Of a stretch of 64,000 nt of DNA, positions 1-8,763 are shown in pieces. The position numbers and the translations under genes were made by a program. The DNA is from Marivita sp. Lineage in GTDB: Bacteria; Pseudomonadota; Alphaproteobacteria; Rhodobacterales; Rhodobacteraceae. The notes under the pieces were generated by a model, which had not been told where the DNA came from, searched no databases, and was given only the letters and a program-made list of their open reading frames with translations. Location: NCBI RefSeq assembly GCF_022763305.1, contig NZ_JALEGT010000100.1:37326-101325 (forward strand). Direction: 5' to 3'. Within the stretch, counting starts at the first letter, position 1. Each line of letters begins with the position of its first letter.

Positions 1-362
1 CCGGGAATGGTGCGCAGAAAGGTCAGATCGACCCCGGCCTCTGCCGCCTTGCGCGCCACATGTGCATCCAGCGCCGCAGCCCCCGCCGTCACCCGGGTGC
101 CGTCAATGGAAATGCCGTTGAATCCCCGCCCCAACCGGATCACCACCGCGCGCAGACCTCCATCGCGCACGATCAGGTTCGATCCGACCCCCATGGGGAA
201 AACGTCGATGCCCGCAGGCAGGTCGCGCAGGAAATCGGACAGGTCCTGCACATCGGCAGGCTGGAACAGCCAATCGGCCGGCCCGCCCACGCGCAACCAG
301 GTCAGATCGGACAGCGGGCGTTGAGGCGTCAATGTGCCCCGGACATCAGGAAGCGTGATCAT
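1..362 (-). CDS. murB: UDP-N-acetylenolpyruvoylglucosamine reductase MurB, N-terminal part
   Basis: Partial gene running off the left edge; about 120 N-terminal residues are visible from the ATG whose complement ends at 362. MurB reduces UDP-GlcNAc-enolpyruvate to UDP-MurNAc with NADPH and bound FAD in the cytoplasm. The translation has the FAD-binding start of the family: [17 protein letters not shown] near residue 22, then [14 protein letters not shown], the classical MurB nucleotide loop. The catalytic C-terminal part lies outside the window. It is the downstream end of the minus-strand wall-gene run, with the DUF2484 genes immediately upstream (gap of about 40 bases), as is usual in Rhodobacterales. 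Confidence 0.93.
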   Translation of the reverse strand, partial: MITLPDVRGTLTPQRPLSDLTWLRVGGPADWLFQPADVQDLSDFLRDLPAGIDVFPMGVGSNLIVRDGGLRAVVIRLGRGFNGISIDGTRVTAGAAALDAHVARKAAEAGVDLTFLRTIP

Positions 363-401
363 GCCCCGCGTTTTGCCCAAAGGGCCGCGGCGCGTAAAGC
401 C

Positions 402-662
402 TCATTCGGACGGACGGGACCCGCTGCGCAGCACCCAGGCGATGAAATACCGCAAGGGCCAGCGGAAGACGCTCATCACGGCAACAGTAAAGGCCAAGCC
501 CCAGTACATCCCGTCCGACATGTAGACCCAGATCAGGATCGGCGCGCCCAGCGCCATCAGCAGATAGGCCCGCCGCCAGTGGTTGTCATTTGAGGGCAGC
601 GCCCCAAGGATCGCCGCAAGGATGATCCAGCAACAGGCCGCGCTCAGGGAATAGCTCATCAT
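402..662 (-). CDS. DUF2484 family membrane protein (copy 2)
   Basis: An 86-residue protein with about three hydrophobic segments (roughly residues 4-22, 32-48 and 50-68) and a C-terminal FRWPLRYFIAWVLR stretch. This matches the DUF2484 family that Rhodobacterales keep beside murB. Function is unknown; position suggests a role linked to envelope or division, but that is inference. The start ATG overlaps the stop of the upstream paralogue by ATGA (659-662), so the two are translationally coupled. Both keep an arrangement of hydrophobic segments ending in a F-R-x-P-L-R-Y-F motif, so they look like a tandem duplication. Confidence 0.8.
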   Translation of the reverse strand: MMSYSLSAACCWIILAAILGALPSNDNHWRRAYLLMALGAPILIWVYMSDGMYWGLAFTVAVMSVFRWPLRYFIAWVLRSGSRPSE

Positions 663-907
663 TCGGGATGCTCCACCAATTGTCCGGTCAGGCGGTTCCA
701 GAAATACCGCAACGGGTTACGAAACATCGACACAAACGCAAGCATCGCGGCACACGCCGCCCAGATACCCACGGACTGTCCGATCAGACCAATCAGCACT
801 GGGGCCGCGATCAGCAGCACCAGCCCGGGTGCATACTGGTATCGCATCGGCAGCATCGCCACCGAGACCGACGCAAAGACCCATCCAATCGAGAGCCAAA
901 CCAGCAT
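659..907 (-). CDS. DUF2484 family membrane protein (copy 1)
   Basis: An 82-residue hydrophobic protein starting MLVWLSIGWVFASV and ending in FRNPLRYFWNRLTGQ, sharing the F-R-x-P-L-R-Y-F motif and segment spacing with the next gene. I chose the ATG at 907 over an upstream in-frame ATG at 970 because the added 21 residues are charged and unlike the family, and the inner start places a hydrophobic segment at the N-terminus. It is coupled by ATGA to the downstream copy. Function unknown. Confidence 0.75.
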   Translation of the reverse strand: MLVWLSIGWVFASVSVAMLPMRYQYAPGLVLLIAAPVLIGLIGQSVGIWAACAAMLAFVSMFRNPLRYFWNRLTGQLVEHPE

Positions 908-1023
908 ATCCGCCCGTGCCTTGTTCTCACCTGCGCGTTTTGCACTAGGCCCCGTTTCGGGCCAAAACACGACCTCAGAATGGTGAAGCCAAGGAAATCT
1001 CGGGAAAGGTGTGTGGGCCGGGC

Positions 1024-1064
1024 GCGTTTCGGTCGACCGAAACGCGGGATGCGTTGACGCATCC
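1024..1064. repeat. Double-palindrome intergenic repeat, copy A
   Basis: Two adjacent perfect inverted repeats: a 22-base palindrome with half-site GCGTTTCGGTC (1024-1045), then GGATGCGT/ACGCATCC around a TG centre (1047-1064). It lies 9 bases past the stop of the amine oxidase gene. A near-identical compound element is at 2928-2969. It probably forms two RNA hairpins and may end transcription. Confidence 0.85.
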
Positions 1065-1072
1065 CCCCGCCC

Positions 1073-2125
1073 TCACCCGACAGGCGCAGCCAAGACCCAG
1101 CCTGCCACCTCCTCCGCGGCCGCCAGCGCGCCTTCGAGATAGCCACCCATCTCGGGCGCCAATTCGCTCGACGCAAAGAAAAGGCGACTGCCTTGGGTCG
1201 GCACCAATGCCGAGGGGCGTCCATAGGCCGGATGGTGGGTCAGCGGGGCCCGGTCGGCGGCCACCGCCGTCAGGCTTTCCTCGGCCCAGTCGGTGTAGAA
1301 CACCTCCACCGGCGAGGCCGCACGCGGCCCGAAGAGGCGCGTCAATTGCGCCACGGAGGCAGAGATCACCTTGTCACGACGCCCCGCCCGCGTGGCGGCA
1401 GGCACCCCCAGAAAGCCGAACAGCGCCCCGCCGCTGTCGGCGCTGGCATCGTGGATTTCCGCCAGAGGTCCCAACTGGCTGGTTGCATCTCCGGACAGGC
1501 CATCCTCGCGCCAGAACGGGGCGTCATAGACCGCGACGAACTTGGCATGCCCCGCCATCCAGGTCGGCACACGCTCCAGGGCTGACCGAACAGGCCCCGG
1601 CAGGTCCGGCGTGAACGCCAAACTCGCCGCGACACGGGGTGGCACAGCCAGCACCACCTGATCGAAGGCCTGCGGATCGCCTTCCGCGAACCCCAGCACA
1701 CCATCGGCCGACACCGAGCGCACCACACGGCCTGTCTCGACACACCCCTCGGGCAACCGCGCGGCCAGAGCGTTGACAAGCGCGCCCATCCCGCCGCGCA
1801 GCCGCAAGGAGCCCTGCATCGAGGCAAACCCGCGACCCCGGATCACGGCGCCTTGGGCGGTTTCGAAGAGCTGTGCGCCCTCCGCATATTGCGCAAAAAC
1901 CTCCAGCCCCAACTTCTGCACAAGCGACGCCATGCGCGGCTGTCCCGGCCAGAACCACGAGGGCCCCAGATCAAACCACTGCGCGCCGATCCGCACCGTC
2001 GATACCCGACCGCCCAACCGGTCACGCCCTTCGAACAGGCGCACCCTCCGCCCGGCACGGTGCAGCCTGTCCGCAAGCGCCAGCCCGGTCAGGCCACCGC
2101 CGACAATCGCCACAGTCGTGGTCAA
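1073..2125 (-). CDS. FAD-dependent amine oxidase-like flavoprotein
   Basis: A 350-residue protein of the flavin monoamine oxidase/protoporphyrinogen oxidase superfamily. The N-terminus has the dinucleotide-binding loop VAIVGGGLTGLALAD (residues 5-19), an acidic strand end (RLFEGRDRLGGRV) and the GG-RV motif that follows FAD in this family. The C-terminus keeps the GGYLEGALAAAEEVA type helix that closes over the flavin. It is short for the family (often 400-500 residues). The substrate cannot be read from sequence. The start is 2 bases after the stop of the cupin gene, so they form a two-gene operon lying between two repeat copies. Confidence 0.78.
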   Translation of the reverse strand: MTTTVAIVGGGLTGLALADRLHRAGRRVRLFEGRDRLGGRVSTVRIGAQWFDLGPSWFWPGQPRMASLVQKLGLEVFAQYAEGAQLFETAQGAVIRGRGFASMQGSLRLRGGMGALVNALAARLPEGCVETGRVVRSVSADGVLGFAEGDPQAFDQVVLAVPPRVAASLAFTPDLPGPVRSALERVPTWMAGHAKFVAVYDAPFWREDGLSGDATSQLGPLAEIHDASADSGGALFGFLGVPAATRAGRRDKVISASVAQLTRLFGPRAASPVEVFYTDWAEESLTAVAADRAPLTHHPAYGRPSALVPTQGSRLFFASSELAPEMGGYLEGALAAAEEVAGWVLAAPVG

Positions 2126-2127
2126 GG

Positions 2128-2796
2128 TCAGACCGTGGGGGCTTGGGCAAAGGGCAGATGACCCGTCTTCATCCAGAGCTTTGCGCCGTCAGGTCCTGCC
2201 GTCGCCCGCAAGGGCACACCGTCGGGCAGCCGCAGCCAGGACCACGGGACAAGGTCATCCGCGCCTTCCCACACAGCGCCCTCCAGCACCAGCAGCTCGA
2301 TACCACCCGTCGCGTCTTCGGTCAGTTCAGCCCCCGGTTCGAGCACCACATAGGACACCACCTCGCGCGCATCACGGTGCAACTCGGCCCGCGCAATCCC
2401 GTTCTGCACCGATCCAAGCTGTGCGTCGATGTCCCGTCGGAACTGGGTGCGGTCCTCCAGATCGAATTGCCAGAGCTTGACGAAGATCGTGCAGCCCTCC
2501 GCCGCGCCGGGTGTGTGCGAAGTGGTCGGCGGATTGCGCACATAGGTGCCCACAGGGTAGTCGCCATGTTCGTCCTGGAACACGCCCTCCAGCACCAGAA
2601 ACTCCTCACCGCCGGTGTGGGTGTGGGCCGAAAACGCGCTGCCCGGCGCGTAGCGCACGATCGAGGTCGCCCGCGCCACCTCGTCACCGATCCGGTCAAG
2701 CATGCGCCGATCGACCCCCGGCATGGGCGAGGCGATCCACGGTGCGTCGCCCGCATGCACCACCACACGCTTGGTGAAATCCGCATTGAGGTTCAT
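2128..2796 (-). CDS. Cupin-domain protein (ChrR-like)
   Basis: 222 residues with two cupin barrels. The first holds the metal-binding motif [15 protein letters not shown] (His58, His60, Glu64/65) followed by the second cupin motif around residues 85-105; the second barrel near residues 145-215 lacks a comparable histidine set. This is the arrangement of ChrR-type cupins, but there is no sigma factor or zinc-finger N-terminus here, so anti-sigma activity is not supported. The ATG at 2796 is preceded by GGGAG. An upstream in-frame start would add 11 cysteine-containing residues without a better ribosome site. It is the first gene of the pair with the amine oxidase. Confidence 0.75.
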   Translation of the reverse strand: MNLNADFTKRVVVHAGDAPWIASPMPGVDRRMLDRIGDEVARATSIVRYAPGSAFSAHTHTGGEEFLVLEGVFQDEHGDYPVGTYVRNPPTTSHTPGAAEGCTIFVKLWQFDLEDRTQFRRDIDAQLGSVQNGIARAELHRDAREVVSYVVLEPGAELTEDATGGIELLVLEGAVWEGADDLVPWSWLRLPDGVPLRATAGPDGAKLWMKTGHLPFAQAPTV

Positions 2797-2927
2797 CGCG
2801 TCGCTCCCGCTGCAAAACAAGCATCTCAAGTGGTAGCCGCAGCGCGCCAGCAGTTAAAGACGGTCCTCAGGTCTTTTCCGGTTTCAAAACGCCTAGAGGC
2901 GAGGCAGAGCGCCACGGTGCACCCTCC

Positions 2928-2969
2928 CGTTTTCGGTCAACCGAAAACGAGGATGCGTCGACGCATCCT
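2928..2969. repeat. Double-palindrome intergenic repeat, copy B
   Basis: Two adjacent perfect inverted repeats: CGTTTTCGGT/ACCGAAAACG around CA (2928-2949), then a 20-base palindrome with half-site AGGATGCGTC (2950-2969). It starts 11 bases after the murC stop. Layout, orientation and sequence match copy A at 1024-1064. Confidence 0.85.
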
Positions 2970-2980
2970 CCGCCCCCGCC

Positions 2981-4378
2981 CTATTTCGCCAACCGCTCCG
3001 GCAGCCCATTGGCCCAGGCGCTGATCGTCCCGGCCCCGAGGCAGACGACCATATCCCCCGGACGGGCCTGTTCGCGCACCAGTCGCTCCAGATCGTCCTC
3101 GTTCAGGATTGCCCGCGCGTGGCGGTGGCCATGGCGGATGAGGCCCGCCACCAGATCATCGCGCGAGGCACCTGCGATGGGGTCTTCGCCGGCCGCAAAC
3201 ACCTCGGCAATGGCGACCACATCCGCCTCGTTGAAACAGGCGCAGAAATCGTCAAAGAGGTTCGACAGACGCGTATAGCGGTGCGGCTGGTGGATCGCGA
3301 TGACGCGCCCTTCGGAGGCCTGTCGCGCGGCCTTGAGCACGGCGGCAATCTCGACCGGGTGGTGGCCGTAATCGTCGATGATCGTGACCCCATTCCACTC
3401 CCCCACCTTGGTGAAGCGGCGGTTGACCCCGCCGAAGGCCGCCAGCGCCTGACGGATTTCCTCTTTCTTCATGCCCAGATGGCGGGCCACCGCCACAGCG
3501 GACAGCGCGTTCGACACGTTGTGATCGCCGGGCATGGGCAAGGTACAGCCCTCGATGCTGTCGCCCTCGGCCTGCAGCGCGATGTCGAAATGCGCGACGC
3601 CCTTTTCGTAGCGGAGGTTCACCGCCCGGACATCGGCCTGTGCGTTGAAGCCATAGGTCACCACGCGGCGGTCGGTGACCTTGCCCACCAGACGTTGCAC
3701 CTCTTCGTGGTCGGTGCAGCAAACAGCGATGCCGTAGAACGGGATGTTCGACACAAAGTCCTGAAACCCTTGCCGCAGGCGTTCGAAATCGCCCCAGTGT
3801 TCCATGTGTTCGGGGTCGATATTGGTGACGATGCCGATGGTCGCAGGCAGACGGTTGAACGAGCCGTCGCTCTCGTCGGCCTCGACCACCATCCATTCGC
3901 CCTGCCCCATCCGCGCATTCGAGCCGTAGGCGTGGATGATGCCGCCATTGATTACGGTGGGATCAAACCCGCCCGCCACCATAAGCTCGGCCATCATCGT
4001 TGTGGTGGTGGTTTTTCCGTGTGTGCCCGCAATCGCGATGTTCGACTTGAGCCGCATCAGTTCTGCCAGCATGTCGGCACGGCGCACCACCGGCAGGCCA
4101 CGCTTGCGCGCCTCGTCCAACTCGGGATTGCCCGGTTTGATCGCGGTCGAGACGACAACCACCTCGGCCCCGTCGAGGTTCTCGGCCCGCTGACCTTCGA
4201 AGATGCGCGCGCCCAGATCGGCCAGCCGGTTGGTGATCTTGCTGGCCTTCAGGTCCGATCCTTGCACCGTGTAGCCCAGATTGACCAGCACCTCGGCAAT
4301 GCCGGACATGCCGATACCGCCGATGCCGACGAAATGGATGGCCCCGATATCGACGGGAAGTTTGGTGGCGGCGTTCAT
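2981..4378 (-). CDS. murC: UDP-N-acetylmuramate--L-alanine ligase MurC
   Basis: 465 residues, normal for the family. MurC adds L-alanine to UDP-MurNAc using ATP, the first step of the stem peptide. Visible features are the N-terminal Rossmann-like loop [14 protein letters not shown] (residues 17-30), the ATP loop [13 protein letters not shown] (117-129), the EADESDGSF segment of the central Mur-ligase domain and the [12 protein letters not shown] motif of the C-terminal domain. The start overlaps the murG stop by ATGA. A double palindrome follows the stop. Confidence 0.97.
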   Translation of the reverse strand: MNAATKLPVDIGAIHFVGIGGIGMSGIAEVLVNLGYTVQGSDLKASKITNRLADLGARIFEGQRAENLDGAEVVVVSTAIKPGNPELDEARKRGLPVVRRADMLAELMRLKSNIAIAGTHGKTTTTTMMAELMVAGGFDPTVINGGIIHAYGSNARMGQGEWMVVEADESDGSFNRLPATIGIVTNIDPEHMEHWGDFERLRQGFQDFVSNIPFYGIAVCCTDHEEVQRLVGKVTDRRVVTYGFNAQADVRAVNLRYEKGVAHFDIALQAEGDSIEGCTLPMPGDHNVSNALSAVAVARHLGMKKEEIRQALAAFGGVNRRFTKVGEWNGVTIIDDYGHHPVEIAAVLKAARQASEGRVIAIHQPHRYTRLSNLFDDFCACFNEADVVAIAEVFAAGEDPIAGASRDDLVAGLIRHGHRHARAILNEDDLERLVREQARPGDMVVCLGAGTISAWANGLPERLAK

Positions 4379-5493
4379 TCGGTCTGTCCTTCAGGATCAC
4401 TTGGGGTTTGGCCGGCCAGCCTTTCGACCAGCGCGGCAAGGTCTTGTGCGGCCTCGGGTCTGGCCTGCGAAAGGGCGGCCAGCGACATTTGCAAAGCGCC
4501 CTGCGGGTTTTGCAAAACCGCAAGGATCTGTTCGGCGAGGCTGTCGACAGTGAGCTTGCTTTCGGGAATGCGGATCGCGGCCCCCGCCTCGACCAGCCCG
4601 CGCGCATTTGCGGTCTGGTGATCGCCTGTGGCGGCGGCGAAAGGCACAAGGATCGACGGGCGTCCGATGACCGAGATGTCCGCGACACTCGACGCACCGG
4701 AGCGCGAGATCACAAGCTGCGCTTCGGTCATCCGGTTCGGAACATCGTTGAAAAAGGGCTGCACATCGGCGTTGACGCCATGTTCGGCGTAATAGGCGGC
4801 GACGCGGTCGCCATCCTCGTCCCGCGCCTGATGACTGACGCGCAGATGCTGGAGCGTTTCGAGCGGCAGCGACGCGATGGCGGGCGGCACCACGTCAGAC
4901 AGGATGCGCGCGCCCTGACTGCCACCGATCACGAGGATCGACATCGGATAGTCGCCGGGTGGAATATAGGCGGCCCCGGCACGGTCCTTGACCGCAAGCC
5001 GTACGGGGTTGCCCACATGCACGCCCTCGACGCCATCAGGAAGGGTCGTGGGCCATGTGCCACAGGCCACGCAGTGAACGCGTTTGGCAAAGATCGCGTT
5101 GACCCGGCCAAGAACGCCATTCTGTTCATGGATCATCCGGGGCCGCCGCAAGAGCAGGGCCGCCCCAAGCGCCGGGATCGACGGGTAGCCGCCAAAACCA
5201 ACCACCACGTCGGGCCGGTCGCGCAGCATGCGCCACGACATCGACAGAACTCCGCCCAAGACGCGCAGAGGCACCATCGCCTTTGCCAGAACACCGCCGC
5301 GCGCGAATGTTGCGCTGCTCACCTGTTCGATCTCGGTGGAATGGGGAAAACCGCCCGTGTACCGCGCGCCGCGGGCATCGGTCGAGAGCTTCACCCGCCA
5401 GCCCCGGCGCAGCATGACCTCGGCCAGCGCCTGCGCCGGAAACATGTGGCCACCGGTCCCGCCGGCTGCGATGACAAGATAGGGTTTGCGCAT
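4375..5493 (-). CDS. murG: Undecaprenyldiphospho-muramoylpentapeptide beta-N-acetylglucosaminyltransferase MurG
   Basis: 372 residues, slightly longer than the E. coli enzyme. MurG transfers GlcNAc from UDP-GlcNAc to lipid I on the inner membrane face, giving lipid II. The N-terminal glycine loop [17 protein letters not shown] (residues 9-25), [23 protein letters not shown] and the C-terminal [11 protein letters not shown] and [10 protein letters not shown] motifs are all present. The ATG at 5493 is preceded by GGGGGA; an earlier in-frame ATG at 5508 has no comparable site. The stop overlaps the murC start (ATGA). Confidence 0.97.
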   Translation of the reverse strand: MRKPYLVIAAGGTGGHMFPAQALAEVMLRRGWRVKLSTDARGARYTGGFPHSTEIEQVSSATFARGGVLAKAMVPLRVLGGVLSMSWRMLRDRPDVVVGFGGYPSIPALGAALLLRRPRMIHEQNGVLGRVNAIFAKRVHCVACGTWPTTLPDGVEGVHVGNPVRLAVKDRAGAAYIPPGDYPMSILVIGGSQGARILSDVVPPAIASLPLETLQHLRVSHQARDEDGDRVAAYYAEHGVNADVQPFFNDVPNRMTEAQLVISRSGASSVADISVIGRPSILVPFAAATGDHQTANARGLVEAGAAIRIPESKLTVDSLAEQILAVLQNPQGALQMSLAALSQARPEAAQDLAALVERLAGQTPSDPEGQTE

Positions 5494-5582
5494 AGTTCCC
5501 CCGCCCAAGGAATGACGGACAGAGACCTGTCCTGACGGCGTTTGTCAACAAACCAGCACGGGATTCACCCCATATAAGGGGA

Positions 5583-6749
5583 TTATCGCATCCGACCTCG
5601 CAAGATATCGCCGATTTCGCCCTGCGGACGGCTGCGCGTGAAAGCCAGAAGCATGCCCACCGCAATGCCTCCCGCGATCAGGGACGACCCCCCGTAACTC
5701 ACGAAAGGAAGGGTCATGCCCTTGGCGGGCAGAAGGCGCACCGCCACCCCCATGTTGATCATCGCCTGAACGCCGAACATGCAGGCCAGCCCTGTGCCCG
5801 CCAGACGGATGAACGGATCGCGTTCGCGCATCAGCCGCAGCAGCGAGCGCACCACGATCGTGGCGTAGAGCGCGATGATGATCAGGACCAGAACCAGCCC
5901 GTATTCCTCGGCGGCGACGGCGATGATGAAGTCCGTATGGGCATCCGGCAGCGACCATTTCACCTGGCCTTCACCGACACCCACGCCGAAGAACCCGCCT
6001 TCGCGGATGGCATTGGTCGCGTAGCCAAGCTGGGTGGTCGGATCGACATCGGGGCTGAGAAAGCCGTCGATACGGCGCGCGAAGTGTTCGGAGTTCTGGT
6101 AGGCCACCGTGCCCCCCAGCACCACCATCCCCGCGATGATCATCAGCAGCAGCATCGGCGCGCCCGCCACGAAATACATCACGCCCCAGCCGAACAGGAC
6201 AAGACAGGCCTGTCCGAAATCCGGCTGAAGGGCGAGCATGAGAACGATGCTGGTGGTGATGGCAAAAGACAGGGTCTTGCCGGGAGGTCCGCCCAGATCC
6301 TGGCTTGCGGCGAGAAACCATGCGGTCACGATGACGAAGGTCGGTTTCAGGAACTCGGACGGTTGCACCGAGGCGAATCCCAGCGAGTACCAGCGCACCG
6401 CGCCCTTGCCGAAGTCGGTGCCGAAGAACGGCAGCAGTGCCAGCGCAACGAAGGCTGCGGCGAATCCCAGCACGGCCAGACGGCGTACGACGATGGGCCC
6501 CATCATCGACACGAAGATCATGACACCCAGCGCCAGCCCACCAAAGACGGCCTGCCGCTGTACGTAGTGAAAAGGTGCGAACCCGTTGCGCTCGGCCAGC
6601 GGCGGAGAGGCCGCGAGCCCCAGCAGGATGCCGATCCCGAAGAGGATCAGGATGCAGGACAAGCTCCATTTGTCGACGGTGCGCCACCATTTCGGCAACA
6701 CAGGTTCACCCGCGCGGGTGGGCACCGCGCCATAGACCATCTCTGTCAT
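5583..6749 (-). CDS. ftsW: Septal peptidoglycan glycosyltransferase FtsW
   Basis: 388 residues of a SEDS-family polytopic membrane protein. FtsW polymerises lipid II at the division septum with its cognate transpeptidase. Family signatures include GAVRWYSLGFASVQPSEFLK (TM loop with the conserved W and QPSE), LQPDFGQA, HTDFIIAVAAEEYG and the C-terminal PFVSYGGSSL. I chose ATG at 6749; the longer open frame to 7112 runs into the divergent flavoprotein gene and adds non-hydrophobic sequence. About 90 bases separate it from murG. Upstream lies a divergent plus-strand block rather than murD. Confidence 0.96.
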   Translation of the reverse strand: MTEMVYGAVPTRAGEPVLPKWWRTVDKWSLSCILILFGIGILLGLAASPPLAERNGFAPFHYVQRQAVFGGLALGVMIFVSMMGPIVVRRLAVLGFAAAFVALALLPFFGTDFGKGAVRWYSLGFASVQPSEFLKPTFVIVTAWFLAASQDLGGPPGKTLSFAITTSIVLMLALQPDFGQACLVLFGWGVMYFVAGAPMLLLMIIAGMVVLGGTVAYQNSEHFARRIDGFLSPDVDPTTQLGYATNAIREGGFFGVGVGEGQVKWSLPDAHTDFIIAVAAEEYGLVLVLIIIALYATIVVRSLLRLMRERDPFIRLAGTGLACMFGVQAMINMGVAVRLLPAKGMTLPFVSYGGSSLIAGGIAVGMLLAFTRSRPQGEIGDILRGRMR

Positions 6750-6891
6750 GGTTTCACCGCTATTTCTGCCTCGGTCACCCGTGTTTTTCCGGGTCTTGGT
6801 CCGCACTCTAGCCGATATGATTCGCCCGATCCAGTGGAATGATTCGGCTTGTGCCTCTTGCGCATCGCGCCGTTCCGTGGTCGGTGCCCGC

Positions 6892-8073
6892 ATGCAGGTG
6901 AATACGCTGATCCTTGGGGCCGGAGCCGCCGGCATGATGTGCGCAGCCCATGCCGGGCCGTCAGTACTGGTCATCGACCATGCCAAGGCGCCAGGTGAGA
7001 AGATCCGCATCTCGGGCGGCGGGCGCTGCAACTTCACCAACATGCACACCGATCCGGCGCGGTTCCTCGGGCAGAACCCGCATTTCCACAAATCCGCGCT
7101 GAGCCGGTACACCCAGTGGGATTTCGTTGACCTTGTGGACCGCTACAGGATCGCATGGCACGAAAAGACGCTGGGGCAGCTTTTCTGTGACAACAAGGCG
7201 ACGCAGATCGTCGACATGCTGCGGGCCGAAATGGCGCAGGTGGGGGCCGATCTCTGGCTGCAAACATCGCTCGCCGATCTGAGCCATGACGGTGCTCGCT
7301 TCGTGGCAGAGCTCGAACGGGACGGCAAACGCCACCGCATCACCGCACGTCATCTCGTACTGGCGACGGGAGGCAAGTCGATCCCCAAGATGGGTGCCAC
7401 GGGCTTGGCCTACGACATCGCGCGGCAGTTCGGCCATCGGGTCACCGACACCCGCCCGGCGCTTGTGCCGCTGACCTTTTCGGACCAGCGCTTTGCCGCG
7501 ATTTCCGGTGTCTCGACCCCGGTGATCGCGCAAGCCAACGGCACCGCGTTCGAAGAGGCGATGCTTTTCACCCATCGCGGTCTCAGCGGGCCAGCAGTTC
7601 TGCAGATTTCCAGCTACTGGACCGAGGGCGACAGCATTTCCGTCAATCTGCTGCCCGGTCATGATCTGGCGTCCAGCCTGAAATCCGCGCGCCGAAGCCA
7701 GGGCAAGCGCAACGTGACCACCGCACTGGCCGAGGTCCTGCCCGATCGGCTGGTGACACACTTGTCCGCTGACCTGCATCTGGACGGCAATGTCGGCGAC
7801 CTGTCCGACAAACGCATCGACGAGATCACCGACCGCCTACGCCGCTGGACCCTGACACCCTCGGGCAGCGAAGGCTACCGCACGGCCGAGGTCACGCTGG
7901 GCGGCATCGCCACCGACCGGATCGACAGCAAGTCGATGATGTCGCGCGACGTACCCGGTCTCTTCATGATCGGAGAAGCGGTGGATGTGACCGGCTGGCT
8001 GGGCGGGTATAACTTCCAATGGGCCTGGAGTTCGGGTGTCGCCGCCGGACGGGCCATTGCGAACCGGGCTTGA
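6892..8073 (+). CDS. HI0933/YhiN-type FAD-dependent oxidoreductase
   Basis: 393 residues. The N-terminal FAD loop TLILGAGAAGMMCAA (residues 5-19), the KIRISGGGRCNFTN motif typical of HI0933/BaiN-like flavoproteins, LATGGKSIPKMGATG and the C-terminal GLFMIGEAVDVTGWLGGYN with AWSSGVAAG identify the family. The physiological substrate is not established for most members. I took the ATG at 6892 because the FAD loop then starts at residue 5 as in relatives; upstream in-frame ATGs lie in the ftsW leader region. It is the first gene of the plus-strand block that divides ftsW from murD. Confidence 0.88.
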   Translation: MQVNTLILGAGAAGMMCAAHAGPSVLVIDHAKAPGEKIRISGGGRCNFTNMHTDPARFLGQNPHFHKSALSRYTQWDFVDLVDRYRIAWHEKTLGQLFCDNKATQIVDMLRAEMAQVGADLWLQTSLADLSHDGARFVAELERDGKRHRITARHLVLATGGKSIPKMGATGLAYDIARQFGHRVTDTRPALVPLTFSDQRFAAISGVSTPVIAQANGTAFEEAMLFTHRGLSGPAVLQISSYWTEGDSISVNLLPGHDLASSLKSARRSQGKRNVTTALAEVLPDRLVTHLSADLHLDGNVGDLSDKRIDEITDRLRRWTLTPSGSEGYRTAEVTLGGIATDRIDSKSMMSRDVPGLFMIGEAVDVTGWLGGYNFQWAWSSGVAAGRAIANRA

Positions 8074-8103
8074 AGTTTTACAAAATTGTTACATCTTCGC
8101 GGG

Positions 8104-8763
8104 ATGCCTTCGAGCCCCGCCATGTCTTCATCGCCATTTGCCATCCTGCGGGGTCCACTCCGGGATTTGGCGAACCTCCTGTCGGGCGGTGGAGATTTTC
8201 CGCGCGCGCAGGAACGCATCTGGATCAATCCGTCTCGGATGACCCGGATCTATACGCGCAACCCAGCACAGACGCCGGATTACAAGCGGCGTCATTCCGG
8301 GATGGTGCTTGCCGGGGACTGGGACCAGCGGACCGAACCGATTGACGAGTCCTGGAAAATCGCCGCCTGTCTTGCGCATTTCCGTGATGGTGTCGCCTGG
8401 GAGGAGACCGGCATCTACGACCGGATGCACGAGATGGTCAAAACGCGCGGGCAGTTCGACAGCTGTCGGACAATGGAGGACATTGTTGCGAGATACCAAA
8501 CAATTGACGCGCTTTATGCGGATATTCTGAAGAATGGCTATCGTGACGAAACGGTTCACCGCCTTGGCAGCCCGCGTCTGCCTGAAGGCGTCTATGTGCA
8601 TCTGGATCGTCACGGCGACCCGATCTTCGGAGCCATTGGCAACCATCGCCTGGCCATCGCGCGCGCGCTTGGTCTGACGCGCATTCCGGCGCAGCTTGGT
8701 GTCGTTCATCCGGACGCCATCGAACGCAACGCCTTGAAGCGTCTGCGCCGCGATATCGAATGA
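8104..8763 (+). CDS. Uncharacterised protein with GDWD and ParB-like motifs, paralogue 1
   Basis: About 219 residues, function unknown. Notable segments are RRHSGMVLAGDWDQ (residues 62-75), HFRDGVAWEETGIYDRM (92-108) and a C-terminal GNHRLAIARALGLTRIPAQL (179-198), which resembles the nucleotide-contact loop of ParB/Srx-fold proteins (G-x-HR-ha-A-x-x-L-G-hh-x-IP). No signal peptide or membrane segment is seen. The start is uncertain: TTG 8086, ATG 8104 and ATG 8122 are in frame and none has a strong ribosome site. It overlaps the next gene, a clear paralogue, by ATGA. The ParB-like assignment is inference from one motif. Confidence 0.7.
   Translation: MPSSPAMSSSPFAILRGPLRDLANLLSGGGDFPRAQERIWINPSRMTRIYTRNPAQTPDYKRRHSGMVLAGDWDQRTEPIDESWKIAACLAHFRDGVAWEETGIYDRMHEMVKTRGQFDSCRTMEDIVARYQTIDALYADILKNGYRDETVHRLGSPRLPEGVYVHLDRHGDPIFGAIGNHRLAIARALGLTRIPAQLGVVHPDAIERNALKRLRRDIE

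Noticed and set aside
3119..4621. Long plus-strand open frame (about 500 codons) opposite murC and murG
   Set aside because: It mirrors highly conserved murC/murG coding sequence, has no recognisable domains and exists because of high-GC codon bias.
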